NCBI RefSeq assembly: GCF_008369935.1
Contig: NZ_VTUZ01000002.1
Coordinates: forward strand, 372,001 to 436,000
Length of the DNA stretch: 64,000 bases
DNA from: Paraburkholderia panacisoli
Lineage (GTDB): Bacteria > Pseudomonadota > Gammaproteobacteria > Burkholderiales > Burkholderiaceae
Reading direction: 5' to 3'
In this document: positions 33,637 to 43,720 of the stretch, one piece after another
How the letters are laid out: each line of letters starts with the position of its first letter
Numbering within the stretch: position 1 is the stretch's first letter
The notes under the pieces: model-generated
The model's input: the letters and a program-made list of their open reading frames with translations, nothing else
The model's database searches: none
Told to the model about the DNA's origin: nothing
Program-made: the position numbers and the translations under genes

Positions 33637-35538
33637 ATGCGACTCTTCTCGGTGGTTTGTCTTGCCTCGTTCGGCTGGCTTGCCGGCATCCACGTCGCCA
33701 GCGCGGATAGGACGCCCAAGCTGGACGATCCGTACACCAACGAGGGGGAGACGCAGACCTTTACCGTCAACACCGACGGCTCCTACGCCAAGCTCGATTC
33801 GATGACGCTGCGCGTGAACAACGAAGCCGGTGTCGGGCGCGTGGCACAGCAATACGTCTGGTTCAACCGCAACATGGCGGACGTGCAGATTCTCGAGGCC
33901 TACACGATCACGGCTGATGGCGTGCGTCACGACGTGCAGCCCGAGCAGATTCGCGACGTGCAGGAAGCCCGCTCGTTCGACGCGCCGATGTTCCAGGACA
34001 TCCAGGAAAAGGTGATCGTGTTCCCCGCCGTGGAGCCGGGCGCGCGCGTGCATCTCACCTATCGCAAGATGCAGAAGCAGCCGATCGTGCCCGGGGAGTT
34101 CAGCGACTTCACGCCGCCCGATCTCGCGCCGACCCGCAATTTCCGGCTGATCTACGATCTGCCCGCCGACAAACCGCTGTACGCGGACGCCCGTGGTTTC
34201 ACCGCGCAGCAACCGGTGACGCGCGACGGCCGCACGCGCTACGAATATCGCTATGACAAGGCGCATTTCAGCCGGCTGGAGCATGGCTCGATCGCCTATG
34301 TGTCGTATGGCGACCGGTTGATGGTGTCGACCTATCCCGACTATGCAGCCTTCGCCGCCACCTACCGCGAATCCTCGGCGGAGCCCGGTAAACACGACGC
34401 CGCCATTGCGCGCCTCGCGCAGCAGCTAACCGCGCATGACCGCACGCCGCGCGACAAAGCCAAGACGCTGTATGACTGGGTACGTCGCAATGTCCGCTAC
34501 GTGGCGATCAACATCGGACGCGGCGCCGTTGTGCCGCACAGCGCGAGCGCGATCCTCGCGAACCGCTACGGCGACTGCAAGGACCATGTCGCGTTATATG
34601 GCGCGCTGCTCGACGCGATCGGCGTGCGCAACGAGCCGGCGCTGATCAGCAGCGGCACGATCTACACGCTGCCGAGCGTGCCAGGCTATGGCGTGATCAA
34701 TCACGTGATCACGTGGCTGCCGGATTTGCAGCAATACGCGGATTCGACCGCATCGAATGTGGAATTCGGTTTTCTGCCTTCGTCGGATATGGACCGGCCG
34801 ACCGTGCTGGTCGGCCAGGGCGTGCTCGCCCGTACGCCCGCCACTGCGCTGATGACGCGCAGCACGGATCTGTCGATCAAGGTCGAGCCGGATGGCTCGG
34901 CGAGCTTCACGTATCACATGGAAGACGTGGGCCTGTTCGCCGAGCCGGCGCGCGCGCGTTTGCGCACGCAAACACCCGCGCAGCGCGAGGAGTCGATCGA
35001 GGCCGAGTTGCGCAGCGCCAATCTGCGCGGCACGGCCACGCTCACCACCAGCGATCTCACCGCAGCCGACGGCCCGCTCGCGATCACGATGAAAGGCACG
35101 CTGGAAAGTCTGGTGGTGCCGGGCGCGGCGGCGTCGATTCCGGCCTTGACGAGCCTCGCCGGCGGCGTCGAGGCGGACACGCGCTACTGGCTCGGCGAAC
35201 GGCATCGCACGCAACCGTTCGTCTGTCACAACCTGGCGATGCATGAACATGCGCGCATCGAGTTGCCGGCGAATTTTCGCGTGCTCGACGTGCCGGAAGC
35301 GAAGCGAACCCAGGACCGCTTCGTCGATTTCCAGTCCCAGTACACGTTCGATCCGCTCACCAACGTCGTCACGATCACGCGCGACGGCACCACTCATTTC
35401 GATAGCGAAGTCTGCACGCCTGACGACTTCACACGGATGCGTCCCGCGATCGAAGCAATCGGGCGCGACGTGCGCGCCGAGGTGATCGTCAAATCGACGC
35501 TGGTGGAATCGTCGAGTGTGGCGTCGCAGACGCCTTGA
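33637..35538 (+). CDS. DUF3857 and transglutaminase-like domain protein
   Basis: Exported protein, 633 aa. A signal peptide covers residues 1-23. DUF3857 spans about 50-230 and is followed by a transglutaminase-like cysteine-protease fold with a complete triad: Cys314 in NRYGDCKDH, His356 in VINHVITW and Asp369 in YADSTAS. The C-terminal 250 residues look like beta-rich DUF2135-type sequence. Such periplasmic proteins are thought to process or cross-link peptides or envelope components, but no substrate is known. It is divergent from the PepSY gene. The start lacks a strong ribosome site. Confidence 0.85.
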   Translation: MRLFSVVCLASFGWLAGIHVASADRTPKLDDPYTNEGETQTFTVNTDGSYAKLDSMTLRVNNEAGVGRVAQQYVWFNRNMADVQILEAYTITADGVRHDVQPEQIRDVQEARSFDAPMFQDIQEKVIVFPAVEPGARVHLTYRKMQKQPIVPGEFSDFTPPDLAPTRNFRLIYDLPADKPLYADARGFTAQQPVTRDGRTRYEYRYDKAHFSRLEHGSIAYVSYGDRLMVSTYPDYAAFAATYRESSAEPGKHDAAIARLAQQLTAHDRTPRDKAKTLYDWVRRNVRYVAINIGRGAVVPHSASAILANRYGDCKDHVALYGALLDAIGVRNEPALISSGTIYTLPSVPGYGVINHVITWLPDLQQYADSTASNVEFGFLPSSDMDRPTVLVGQGVLARTPATALMTRSTDLSIKVEPDGSASFTYHMEDVGLFAEPARARLRTQTPAQREESIEAELRSANLRGTATLTTSDLTAADGPLAITMKGTLESLVVPGAAASIPALTSLAGGVEADTRYWLGERHRTQPFVCHNLAMHEHARIELPANFRVLDVPEAKRTQDRFVDFQSQYTFDPLTNVVTITRDGTTHFDSEVCTPDDFTRMRPAIEAIGRDVRAEVIVKSTLVESSSVASQTP

Positions 35539-35574
35539 AGCACAGGCTACGACGATGCACGGACAACGCCTGGC

Positions 35575-36603
35575 TCATACCGGCCAGAGCGGCCCTTCCT
35601 GCATCGCGCCGATCTGCTCACGCATTTCGAGGATGCGATCTTCCCAGTAACGCTGTGTGTTGAACCACGGAAACGCCGCCGGAAACGCCGGGTCGTCCCA
35701 GCGACGCGCGAGCCACGCCTGGTAGTGGATCAGCCGCAGCGTGCGCAACGCTTCGACCAGATACAGTTCGCGCGGCTCGAACTCGCAGAAGTCCTCGTAA
35801 CCGGCGAGCAGATCCGCCAGCGCACGCGACGCCTCGACGCGCTCGCCCGGCAGCAACAGCCACAAATCCTGCACCGCGGGACCCATGCGGCTGTCGTCGA
35901 AGTCGACGAAATGCGGGCCCGCGTCGGTCCACAACACATTGCTCGGATGACAGTCGCCGTGCATGCGTAGCATGCGGATCTCGCCAGCACGCTCGAACGC
36001 GCGCTCGACGCCTTCAAGCGCGAGATTCACCACGGTTTCCCACGCGGCGCGCACGTCGTCGGGGATGAAACGTTGCGCGAGCAGGAAGTCGCGCGGCTCG
36101 TAGCCGAACGTGTGGATGTCGAGGGTGGGACGTTCGGTGTAGTCGAGCGTCTGCCCGACCGCGTGGATGCGGCCGATAAAACGCCCCAGCCATTCGAGTG
36201 TGTCGCGCCTGTCCAGGTCCGGCGCGCGGCCGCCCCGGCGTTCGAAGATCGAAAAGCGGAAACCGTCGAACGTGTGCAGCGTGCGGCCTTCCAACGCGCG
36301 CGCCGGCACCGCCGGAATTTCGCGCGCGGCGAGATCGGCGACGAACGCATGCTCTTCGAGAATGGCCGCATCGCTCCAGCGCTCGGGACGATAGAACTTC
36401 GCGACTACCGGCGGCCCGTCTTCGACGCCCACCTGGTACACGCGGTTTTCGTAGCTGTTGAGCGGCAGCATGCGGCCATCGGTGCGCACGCCGACCGTGC
36501 TGAGCACACTGTCGAGCGCATCGAGCACGATTTCCGGCTGGAGCCGGGCGAAAGGCACGGCGCTATGTGCCGCGTCCTGTGAGTCGAGATTGTCGTCGTT
36601 CAT
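35575..36603 (-). CDS. srkA: Stress response Ser/Thr protein kinase (SrkA/YihE family)
   Basis: 342 aa kinase of the choline-kinase-like fold. SrkA protects against stress-induced death signalled by toxin-antitoxin systems. Candidate catalytic elements are Lys69 in VVAKFYRPERW, Asp217 and Asn222 in MHGDCHPSNVLW, and the metal-binding DFDD at 234-237. The start at 36603 gives the usual family length of about 330-345. In enterobacteria the gene precedes dsbA; here no dsbA is adjacent. It is convergent with the transglutaminase gene, only 36 bases away. Confidence 0.9.
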   Translation of the reverse strand: MNDDNLDSQDAAHSAVPFARLQPEIVLDALDSVLSTVGVRTDGRMLPLNSYENRVYQVGVEDGPPVVAKFYRPERWSDAAILEEHAFVADLAAREIPAVPARALEGRTLHTFDGFRFSIFERRGGRAPDLDRRDTLEWLGRFIGRIHAVGQTLDYTERPTLDIHTFGYEPRDFLLAQRFIPDDVRAAWETVVNLALEGVERAFERAGEIRMLRMHGDCHPSNVLWTDAGPHFVDFDDSRMGPAVQDLWLLLPGERVEASRALADLLAGYEDFCEFEPRELYLVEALRTLRLIHYQAWLARRWDDPAFPAAFPWFNTQRYWEDRILEMREQIGAMQEGPLWPV

Positions 36604-36696
36604 GCCCGCATTGTGCGCCGGGCCGCCGTCAAAGACGAGGGCGACGGTTCACAATGCGTGATTACAACTTGCACACACCTCGGAATCAAATTGCTT

Positions 36697-36909
36697 TCAA
36701 TGTATCTGCGCGCTCGACGGACGCACCTGCTCGCCCGTATCGATCAGGTCTTCGAGGAAGAAGGGTTCAGTATTCAGGTGCGGCGAAACGCCGGGTTCGC
36801 CGGCATACCACGCCACCATGGCCATGTCGCCAAGAATGCGCATGACAATTCCGCGCGCGCCTTGCGGCACGGCGATATGCACCGACCGGACAATGGAACC
36901 GATTTGCAT
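36697..36909 (-). CDS. Small conserved-type hypothetical protein
   Basis: 70 aa, not recognised. It begins MQIGSIVRSVHIAVPQGARG, is predicted to be soluble and beta-rich (VMRILGDMAMVAWY), and resembles small KOW/SH3-like barrels in outline only. The ATG at 36909 has GGGGAAA six bases upstream, a strong sign that it is expressed. The frame continues upstream to 36960 without a ribosome site. No functional neighbours. Confidence 0.65.
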   Translation of the reverse strand: MQIGSIVRSVHIAVPQGARGIVMRILGDMAMVAWYAGEPGVSPHLNTEPFFLEDLIDTGEQVRPSSAQIH

Positions 36910-37338
36910 GATATTTCCCCGTTTCTCCCGTAGCCGGCTTTGTGATTTCATGCCGGTCAAGGTGATGATAAAAGCGCCGCTTCGCCGCTAACGTTGCGTA
37001 CGCACCCAATCTGCTGCGCGTGATACGCGTGAGAGGTTCGAGTCATTGTTCCCGTTTTACGGGGCTTTGAAAAGCGCGAATAAAAGGCTGTTCAACCGTC
37101 GTTTCGCCCTATTCCATTTACGCTGTGCGCAACCGATGATCTGGGCGTAAAACGTCGTAACGAGACCATCATAAACCCTGCTGGGGTGGGATATCAAAAA
37201 CGTGCACCGTCAGGACGATTCGCCCAATCCGCTCGACGTGCCCGCATGCCGTCGCGGCACGCGCCATGCCACTCGTAGCCGCGGCAATCAGTGCGTGCGC
37301 GGCGCCGCCGTCCCTGGTTTCGAGCGGGCGCGCTAGCC
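36910..37338. other. Gap between the small hypothetical gene and the RND operon
   Basis: No gene is seen. It holds short palindromes (TGCGTACGCA near 36996, CGCGTGATACGCG at 37018-37030) and AT-richer segments that may serve as divergent promoters. No regulator gene for the efflux operon is present in it. Confidence 0.4.
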
Positions 37339-40300
37339 ATGTGGATCGTTCGTCTCGCGCTGCGGCGCCCGTATACGTTCGTCGTGCTGGCCCTGCTTTT
37401 GCTGATCGTCGGGCCGCTGACGATTCTGCGCACGCCGACCGACATCTTCCCGAACATCGACATCCCGGTGCTCTCGGTGATCTGGTCGTATAACGGCCTA
37501 CCCGCCGACGAGATGGAAAAGCGCATTGTGCTCAACTACGAGCGCGGGCTGTCGGTGGCGGTCAACGATATCGAGCACACGGAATCGACTTCGTTGAACG
37601 GCATCGCGGTGATCAAGATCTTTTTTCAGCCGCACGCGAATATCGACGAAGCGCTCGCGGAAGTCACCGCGCTGTCGCAGGCGCAATTGCGCTCGCTGCC
37701 GCCCGCCATCACGCCGCCGTTCATTCTGCGCTACAACGCGTCGACGGTGCCGATCCTGCGGCTCGCGCTGTCGTCGGCGTCGCTGACCGAGCAGGAGCTG
37801 TACGACTTCGGCAATAACTTCCTGAAGACGCAGCTCGCCACCGTGCCCGGCGCTTCCGCGCCCCTGCCCTATGGCGGCAAGCAACGGCAGATCATGGTCG
37901 ATATCGATTCGCGCAAACTGCAGGAGCGCAATCTCTCACCGCTCGATGTGGTCAACGCGGTCACCGCGCAAAATCTGATCCTGCCTTCGGGCACCGCAAA
38001 AATCGGCTCGACCGAATACTCAGTGGAAATGAACGGCAGCCCGGATTCGCTGGCCGGCCTGAACAATATTCCGATCCGCTCGACGGCCAACGGCACTGTT
38101 TATATCCGCGATGTTGCGCATGTGCGCGACGGCTTCCAGCCACAGACCAACGTCGTGCGCGTGAACGGCCAGCGCGCGTCGCTCCTGACCATCAACAAAA
38201 GCGGCAACACGTCCACGCTCGATATTGTCGACCGCATCAAGAAGATGATGCCGACGCTGCGCAATCTCGTGCCCGCGTCGCTGAATATCGACCCCGTCGC
38301 CGATCAGTCGCTGTTCGTGCGGGCGTCCGTGCAGGGCGTCCTGCGCGAAGCGTTGATCGCCGCGTGCCTGACGGGTCTGATGATTCTGCTGTTCCTCGGC
38401 AACTGGCGCGCGACGCTGATCATCGCCGTGTCGATTCCGCTGTCGATGATCACGTCGATCATCGCACTGTCGTTGCTCGGCGAAACCATCAACATCATGA
38501 CGCTTGGCGGGCTCGCGCTCGCGGTCGGGATTCTGGTCGACGATGCGACGGTGGCGATCGAAAACATCAGCCATCAACTGGAACAGGGCAAGACACTCGA
38601 ACAGGCGATTCTCGACGGCGCGCATCAGATCGCGATTCCGACGCTGGTGTCGACCTTGTCGATCTGCATCGTGTTCGTACCGATGTTTCTGCTGACGGGC
38701 GTCGCGCACTATCTGTTCATCCCGCTCGCCGAGGCCGTGGTGTTCGCGATGCTGGCTTCGTATTTCTTCTCGCGCACGCTAGTGCCGACGCTCGCGAAAT
38801 ACCTGCTGCGCTATCACCACAAACCGGCGGACCTGCATCACGCGCCGGCGCAAACGCGCAATCCGTTCATGCGCGTGCACTACGCTTTCGAACGCGGTTT
38901 TCAGCGTCTGCGCGTGCGCTATCGCGGGTTTCTCGAAGCACGCGTCGCGCGGCCGGGACTGTTCGTGACGCTGTTTCTGCTGTGCTGTGGCGCGTCGATG
39001 CTGCTGATGCCGTTTCTCGGTCGCGACTTCTTCCCGGCTGTCGACGCAGGCACGATCGCGCTGCATCTGCGTGCGAAAACCGGGATGCGGGTCGAGGAAA
39101 CCGCCGTCGTGACCGATCGTGTCGATACGCGGATTCGCCAATTGATCCCGCCCGACGAGCTGCATTCGATCATCGACAACATCGGCTTGCCGGTCTCGGG
39201 CATCAACCTCTCGTACAGCAACACCGGCACGATCGGCACCTCGGATGCCGATGTGCTGATCACGCTGAATCCCGATCATCATCCGAGCGCCGCCTACGTG
39301 CGCACATTACGGCGCACGCTGACCGACGAATTCCCCGGCGTGCAGTTCGCGTTCCTGCCCGCCGATATCGTGAGCCAAACACTCAACTTCGGCATGCCGT
39401 CGCCGATCGACATTCAGATCGTCGGACGCGAGGTGGCCGGCAATCGCGTGTTCGCCGCGCAGCTGCTGAACCGTCTGCGCACGGTGCCGGGTCTCGCGGA
39501 CGTGCGAATCCAGCAGCCCGCCGACTTGCCGCGCATCTTCATCGACGTGGACCGCACGCGCGCGCAGCAAGCCGGTTTCTCGCAACGCGACATCGCGAGC
39601 AATCTGCTGATCACGCTGTCCGGCAGCCAGCAAACCACGCCGACGTTCTGGCTCAATCCGCACAACGGCGTCAGCTACAACGTGATCACCGAAGCGCCGC
39701 AATACACGATCGATTCGCTGCAATCGCTCGCGAACATTCCGTTGAATGCGAACGGCCGCAGCAATATTCTCGGCTCGCTCGCGACAATGAAGCGCGAAGC
39801 CGCCAACGCGGTACTCACGCACTACAACGCGCAAACGACCATCGACATCTTCGGCACCGCGGACGGCCGCGATCTCGGCGGCGTCTCCGACGACATCCGC
39901 AAGATCGTCGACGACGTCCGCGCCGATCTGCCCAAAACCTCGACCATCGAAATCCGCGGCCAGGTGCAGACCATGAACGATTCGTTCTCAGGCCTGTTCG
40001 CCGGCCTCGTGTTCGCAGTCCTGCTGGTGTATCTGCTGATCGTGGTGAACTTCCAGTCGTGGCTCGATCCGTTCATCATCATCACCGCGCTGCCGGGCGC
40101 GCTCGCGGGCATCGTGTGGATGCTGTTCCTCACCCGCACCACGCTGTCGATTCCCGCGCTGACGGGCGCGATCATGTGCATCGGCATTGCGACCGCCAAC
40201 TCGATTCTCGTCATCAGCTTCGCGCGCGAACGCCTGCTCGAACATGGCGACGCGACGCGCGCGGCGGTCGAAGCGGGCTTCACCCGTTTTCGCCCGGTGC

Positions 40301-40521
40301 TGATGACGGCGCTCGCGATGGTAATCGGCATGGTGCCGATGGCGATCGGTCTCGGCGAAGGCGGCGAGCAGAACGCGCCGCTCGGGCGCGCGGTGATCGG
40401 CGGCCTGGCGGTCGGCACGGTGGCGACGCTGATCTTCGTGCCGGTGGTGTTCTCGATGATCTATCGGCGGCTCGCGGTGCGGCGCCAGCGGGCGGCCGAG
40501 CATGTGGTGAACAAGCCATGA
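37339..40521 (+). CDS. RND efflux transporter permease (AcrB/MdtB superfamily)
   Basis: Inner-membrane proton-driven pump, 1060 aa. The first membrane helix is WIVRLALRRPYTFVVLALLL, followed by a large periplasmic loop. The proton-relay pair Asp401-Asp402 lies in the helix GILVDDATVAIEN. A second 12-helix half-repeat has a large loop from about 560 to 860. Short loop-less differences from AcrB and the PTDIFPNIDIPV start place it in a less-studied HAE1-like branch; its substrate is unknown. The ATG at 37339 has no strong ribosome site. First of a three-gene operon. Confidence 0.92.
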   Translation: MWIVRLALRRPYTFVVLALLLLIVGPLTILRTPTDIFPNIDIPVLSVIWSYNGLPADEMEKRIVLNYERGLSVAVNDIEHTESTSLNGIAVIKIFFQPHANIDEALAEVTALSQAQLRSLPPAITPPFILRYNASTVPILRLALSSASLTEQELYDFGNNFLKTQLATVPGASAPLPYGGKQRQIMVDIDSRKLQERNLSPLDVVNAVTAQNLILPSGTAKIGSTEYSVEMNGSPDSLAGLNNIPIRSTANGTVYIRDVAHVRDGFQPQTNVVRVNGQRASLLTINKSGNTSTLDIVDRIKKMMPTLRNLVPASLNIDPVADQSLFVRASVQGVLREALIAACLTGLMILLFLGNWRATLIIAVSIPLSMITSIIALSLLGETINIMTLGGLALAVGILVDDATVAIENISHQLEQGKTLEQAILDGAHQIAIPTLVSTLSICIVFVPMFLLTGVAHYLFIPLAEAVVFAMLASYFFSRTLVPTLAKYLLRYHHKPADLHHAPAQTRNPFMRVHYAFERGFQRLRVRYRGFLEARVARPGLFVTLFLLCCGASMLLMPFLGRDFFPAVDAGTIALHLRAKTGMRVEETAVVTDRVDTRIRQLIPPDELHSIIDNIGLPVSGINLSYSNTGTIGTSDADVLITLNPDHHPSAAYVRTLRRTLTDEFPGVQFAFLPADIVSQTLNFGMPSPIDIQIVGREVAGNRVFAAQLLNRLRTVPGLADVRIQQPADLPRIFIDVDRTRAQQAGFSQRDIASNLLITLSGSQQTTPTFWLNPHNGVSYNVITEAPQYTIDSLQSLANIPLNANGRSNILGSLATMKREAANAVLTHYNAQTTIDIFGTADGRDLGGVSDDIRKIVDDVRADLPKTSTIEIRGQVQTMNDSFSGLFAGLVFAVLLVYLLIVVNFQSWLDPFIIITALPGALAGIVWMLFLTRTTLSIPALTGAIMCIGIATANSILVISFARERLLEHGDATRAAVEAGFTRFRPVLMTALAMVIGMVPMAIGLGEGGEQNAPLGRAVIGGLAVGTVATLIFVPVVFSMIYRRLAVRRQRAAEHVVNKP

Positions 40522-40609
40522 CGCGGCGTGCGGCACATATGTCATGCAACGGCGCATGCAACACAAGAGGCAGCGTCGACTGCCCACGCAATCTCACAGG
40601 GGAAGTGTG

Positions 40610-42001
40610 ATGGAAGCACAACGTCCAGACGGTTCCGGCAGCGCGCGCGATCCCGCGAAGGCGAGGCGCGCGCGCTGGGTCATCGTCGTGGCGGCCGTGG
40701 TGGTCATCGCGCTCGCGGCCCAGGGCATCTGGTCGCGTCACACCGCGCACGCGGCGCTCGAACGCGATGCCGAGCATACGAGCCAGATGAGCGTTGAAGT
40801 CGTGCGGCCGCAGAAGTCGTCGGCCGGACTCGATCTCGTGTTGCCCGGCAACGTGCAGGCCTTTCTCGACACGCCGATCTACGCGCGCACCAACGGCTAT
40901 CTGAAGAAGTGGTACGCCGACATCGGCGCGCGCGTGAAAAGCGGCCAGTTGCTCGCGGAAATCGACACGCCGGAAGTGGACGATCAACTGCGCGCCGCTC
41001 GCGCCGATCTGGCAAATGCCAACGCGAACTATGCGCTCGCGAAAAGCACCGCCGATCGCTGGACTGAAATGCTGAAGAGCAAATCAGTGTCGAAGCAGGA
41101 GACCGACGAGAAGGTCGGCGACATGCTCGCCAAGAAGGCCACGCTCGACGCAGCGCGCTTTAACGTCGCGCGTCTGGAGAAAACGCAGTCGTTCCAGAAG
41201 GTCTACGCACCGTTCGACGGCACGGTGACCGCGCGCAACGTGGACGTCGGCGCGCTGATCGATGCGGGCAGCGCGGGCGGCCCGGCGAAGGAGCTGTTTC
41301 ATGTCGCGCAGGCGGATTGGCTGCGCGTTTATGTGAACCTGCCGCAGGCCTACGCGCAGCAGGTGCGCGCGCGGCAGACGGCGTTTCTCACGCTGACCGA
41401 GACGCCGTCGCGGCATTATCCGGGCACGGTGGCGCGCACCGCGGGCGCTGTCGATCAGCAACAGCGGACCATGCTGGTCGAAGTCGATGTCGACAATCGC
41501 AATGGGGAGTTGCTGCCTGGCGCGTACGCGCAGGTGCATTTCGCGTTGGGCGCGGGCGCGGCGCCGTTCACGCTGCCGGGTAACGCGTTGCTGTTCCGGC
41601 CGGATGGTGTGAAGGTCGCGACTGTCGATGCACAACGTAAAGTGAAGCTGCTGCCCGTGTCGCTCGGGACGGACTTCGGCACGCGCGTCGCGATTGCGTC
41701 TGGCTTGCGCGGCGACGAGCAGGTGATCCTGAATCCGCAGGACTCGATCGTCGATGGCGCGGCGGTGCGGATCGTGCCGCGTAAAGTGGAAGGTGAACAA
41801 GGGGCTGCTGGTGCGGCAGGCGGTGCTTCGGGTTCGGTGGCGGGCGCTTCCGGCGCGGCGGCGAAGGGCGAAGAGGCAACGGGCACTTCCAACGCGGCGG
41901 CAAGCGACGAGAAGACCACGAACGCTTCGACCTCGGAATCGGCCAGCTTATCGCCGACCATTCACGCCAGCGCGCAGCCATCCGCGAGGGCGTTGTCATG
42001 A
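40610..42001 (+). CDS. RND efflux periplasmic adaptor subunit
   Basis: Membrane-fusion protein, 463 aa, bridging pump and outer-membrane channel. An N-terminal membrane anchor lies at about 25-43, then a biotinyl-lipoyl domain (GYLKKWYADIGARVKSGQLL), a helical hairpin around 115-185, and the beta-barrel domains. The last 60 residues are a low-complexity Ala/Gly/Ser/Thr tail, longer than usual. The ATG at 40610 follows GGGGAAG. It starts 88 bases after the pump gene, and the outer-membrane gene overlaps its stop codon (ATGA). Confidence 0.92.
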   Translation: MEAQRPDGSGSARDPAKARRARWVIVVAAVVVIALAAQGIWSRHTAHAALERDAEHTSQMSVEVVRPQKSSAGLDLVLPGNVQAFLDTPIYARTNGYLKKWYADIGARVKSGQLLAEIDTPEVDDQLRAARADLANANANYALAKSTADRWTEMLKSKSVSKQETDEKVGDMLAKKATLDAARFNVARLEKTQSFQKVYAPFDGTVTARNVDVGALIDAGSAGGPAKELFHVAQADWLRVYVNLPQAYAQQVRARQTAFLTLTETPSRHYPGTVARTAGAVDQQQRTMLVEVDVDNRNGELLPGAYAQVHFALGAGAAPFTLPGNALLFRPDGVKVATVDAQRKVKLLPVSLGTDFGTRVAIASGLRGDEQVILNPQDSIVDGAAVRIVPRKVEGEQGAAGAAGGASGSVAGASGAAAKGEEATGTSNAAASDEKTTNASTSESASLSPTIHASAQPSARALS

Positions 42002-43566
42002 ACGCGCGAACCTTGCGCCGCAATGTCGCGCCGCGACGGGCGGCCGCGAACATTCGTCTCGGCGCGCGCGAGTTCATACGCGGCTCCGCGCGCACCGGCA
42101 TGCGGGCCTCGGCATTCGCGCTGGCCGTCGCCCTCACCGCCTGCACCGTCGGCCCCGACTACGTGAAGCCGCCCACGACCACCGCAGCGACTTACAAGGA
42201 ACTCGAAGGCACCGGCTGGAAGCCCGCGCAACCCGCCGACACGCTCACGCGCGGCGCATGGTGGAGCATCTACTCAGACCCATCGCTCGACGCACTCGAA
42301 CAGCAGGTCGCGAACGCAAACCAGAATGTGCATGCCGCCGAAGCGCGTTTTCGCGCCGCCCGCGCGACGGTCGCGCAATACCGGTCGAGCTTCTTCCCGT
42401 TGGTCACCGCGAACGCCGGGTATTCGCGCGCGCGGACCTCGGAGAACGTGCTGCACAAATCGACCGCCGGCCTCACGCTGAACGACTACCTCGTGCAAGC
42501 CGATGCCTCGTGGGAACCGGACCTGTGGGGCCGCGTGTCGCGCAGCGTCGAGGGCGCGAAAGCGGAGGCGCAGGCCAGCGCCGCCGACGCACAAGCCGTG
42601 CTCCTGTCGATGCAAGCCGAACTCGCGACGGACTACTTCGAGCTGCGCGGACTCGATCAGGAGCGCCAGCTTCTCGACGACACGATCAAGGCCTACCGCG
42701 AAGCGCTGGATCTGACGCAGCACCGCTACGCCGGCGGCATCGCCACCGACGCCGATGTCGCGCAGGCGCAGACGCAGCTGAAGACCACCCAGGCGCAAGC
42801 GCTCGACCTCGGCGTGCAGCGCGCGCAACTCGAACACGCGATCGCGATTCTGATCGGTCAGCCGCCGTCCACTTTCTCGCTGCCGGTTGCGCCGCTCGCG
42901 GCCGTGCCGGTGGTGGCGGAAGCGGGCGTGCCGTCCGCGTTGCTCGAACGACGGCCCGACATCGCATCGGCGGAGCGGCAGGTCGCCGGGATGAACGCGC
43001 AGATCGGCGTGGCAACGGCGGCGTTTTTCCCGAACCTGATTCTGTCAGTGACGGGCGGGCTCGAAGCGACCAATTACAGTCAGTGGCTGCTCGCGCCGAG
43101 CCGGCTGTGGTCGCTCGGGCCGACGCTCGCGGGCGCACTGCTCGACTTCGGCGGACGCGCGTCCGTGAAAGAACAGGCTCGCGCGCATTACGACGAAAGC
43201 GTCGCGCAATACCGGCAGACGGTGTTGAGCGCGTTCGCTCAGGTCGAGGACAATCTCGCCGCGCTGCGCGTGCTCGAACAGGAAGCCGCCGCGCAGGACG
43301 ACGCGGTGGCCGCCGCGCAGCGCGCGCTGGCGGTCGTATCGGACCGCTATAAAAACGGCGCGATCACTTATCTCGACGTGGTCGTCGCGCAGACGACGGC
43401 GCTTACCAACGAGCGCAACGCGGTGTCGATCGCGCGCCGCCGGATGGCCGCGAGCGTTGCGCTGGTCAAAGCGCTGGGCGGCGGCTGGAATGCGTCCGAC
43501 CTGCCGACCGACGAACAGATCGTGCATCCGTCCGCGCCGGCCAGCGATGCGGCGGCGCACGGGTAG
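41998..43566 (+). CDS. RND efflux outer-membrane lipoprotein channel (OprM/NodT family)
   Basis: TolC-like outer-membrane factor, 522 aa. The lipobox LTAC places the lipidated cysteine at residue 49 and mature protein begins CTVGPDYVKPP, which is classic for the NodT branch. The two outer-membrane-efflux repeats follow (WWSIYSDPSLDALEQQ in the first). The leader before the lipobox is unusually long; an internal ATG at 42100 would give a normal 14-residue leader. But the ATGA overlap with the adaptor gene and GAGGGC upstream favour the long form. Third gene of the operon. Confidence 0.92.
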   Translation: MNARTLRRNVAPRRAAANIRLGAREFIRGSARTGMRASAFALAVALTACTVGPDYVKPPTTTAATYKELEGTGWKPAQPADTLTRGAWWSIYSDPSLDALEQQVANANQNVHAAEARFRAARATVAQYRSSFFPLVTANAGYSRARTSENVLHKSTAGLTLNDYLVQADASWEPDLWGRVSRSVEGAKAEAQASAADAQAVLLSMQAELATDYFELRGLDQERQLLDDTIKAYREALDLTQHRYAGGIATDADVAQAQTQLKTTQAQALDLGVQRAQLEHAIAILIGQPPSTFSLPVAPLAAVPVVAEAGVPSALLERRPDIASAERQVAGMNAQIGVATAAFFPNLILSVTGGLEATNYSQWLLAPSRLWSLGPTLAGALLDFGGRASVKEQARAHYDESVAQYRQTVLSAFAQVEDNLAALRVLEQEAAAQDDAVAAAQRALAVVSDRYKNGAITYLDVVVAQTTALTNERNAVSIARRRMAASVALVKALGGGWNASDLPTDEQIVHPSAPASDAAAHG

Positions 43567-43720
43567 TTGCCGATTTCAACTATCGGTTTCGGCCGTCGGT
43601 TTCATTGCGAGGAGGAAAAGGCGGGCGGGAGGCGCTGCACGGCGTGCCGGCCCACGCCGGCTATTTCAGCGTATCCTTAACTCCTTTGTGCATTTCGCGT
43701 TTCCGAAGGAGATTTTTCTC

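Noticed and set aside
36996..37030. Short palindromes before the RND operon
   Set aside because: TGCGTACGCA and CGCGTGATACGCG are short and of a kind expected by chance in GC-rich DNA; there is no nearby regulator to link.
38364..40610. 748-codon open frame inside the RND pump gene
   Set aside because: Shadow frame of the pump; the composition is not protein-like.
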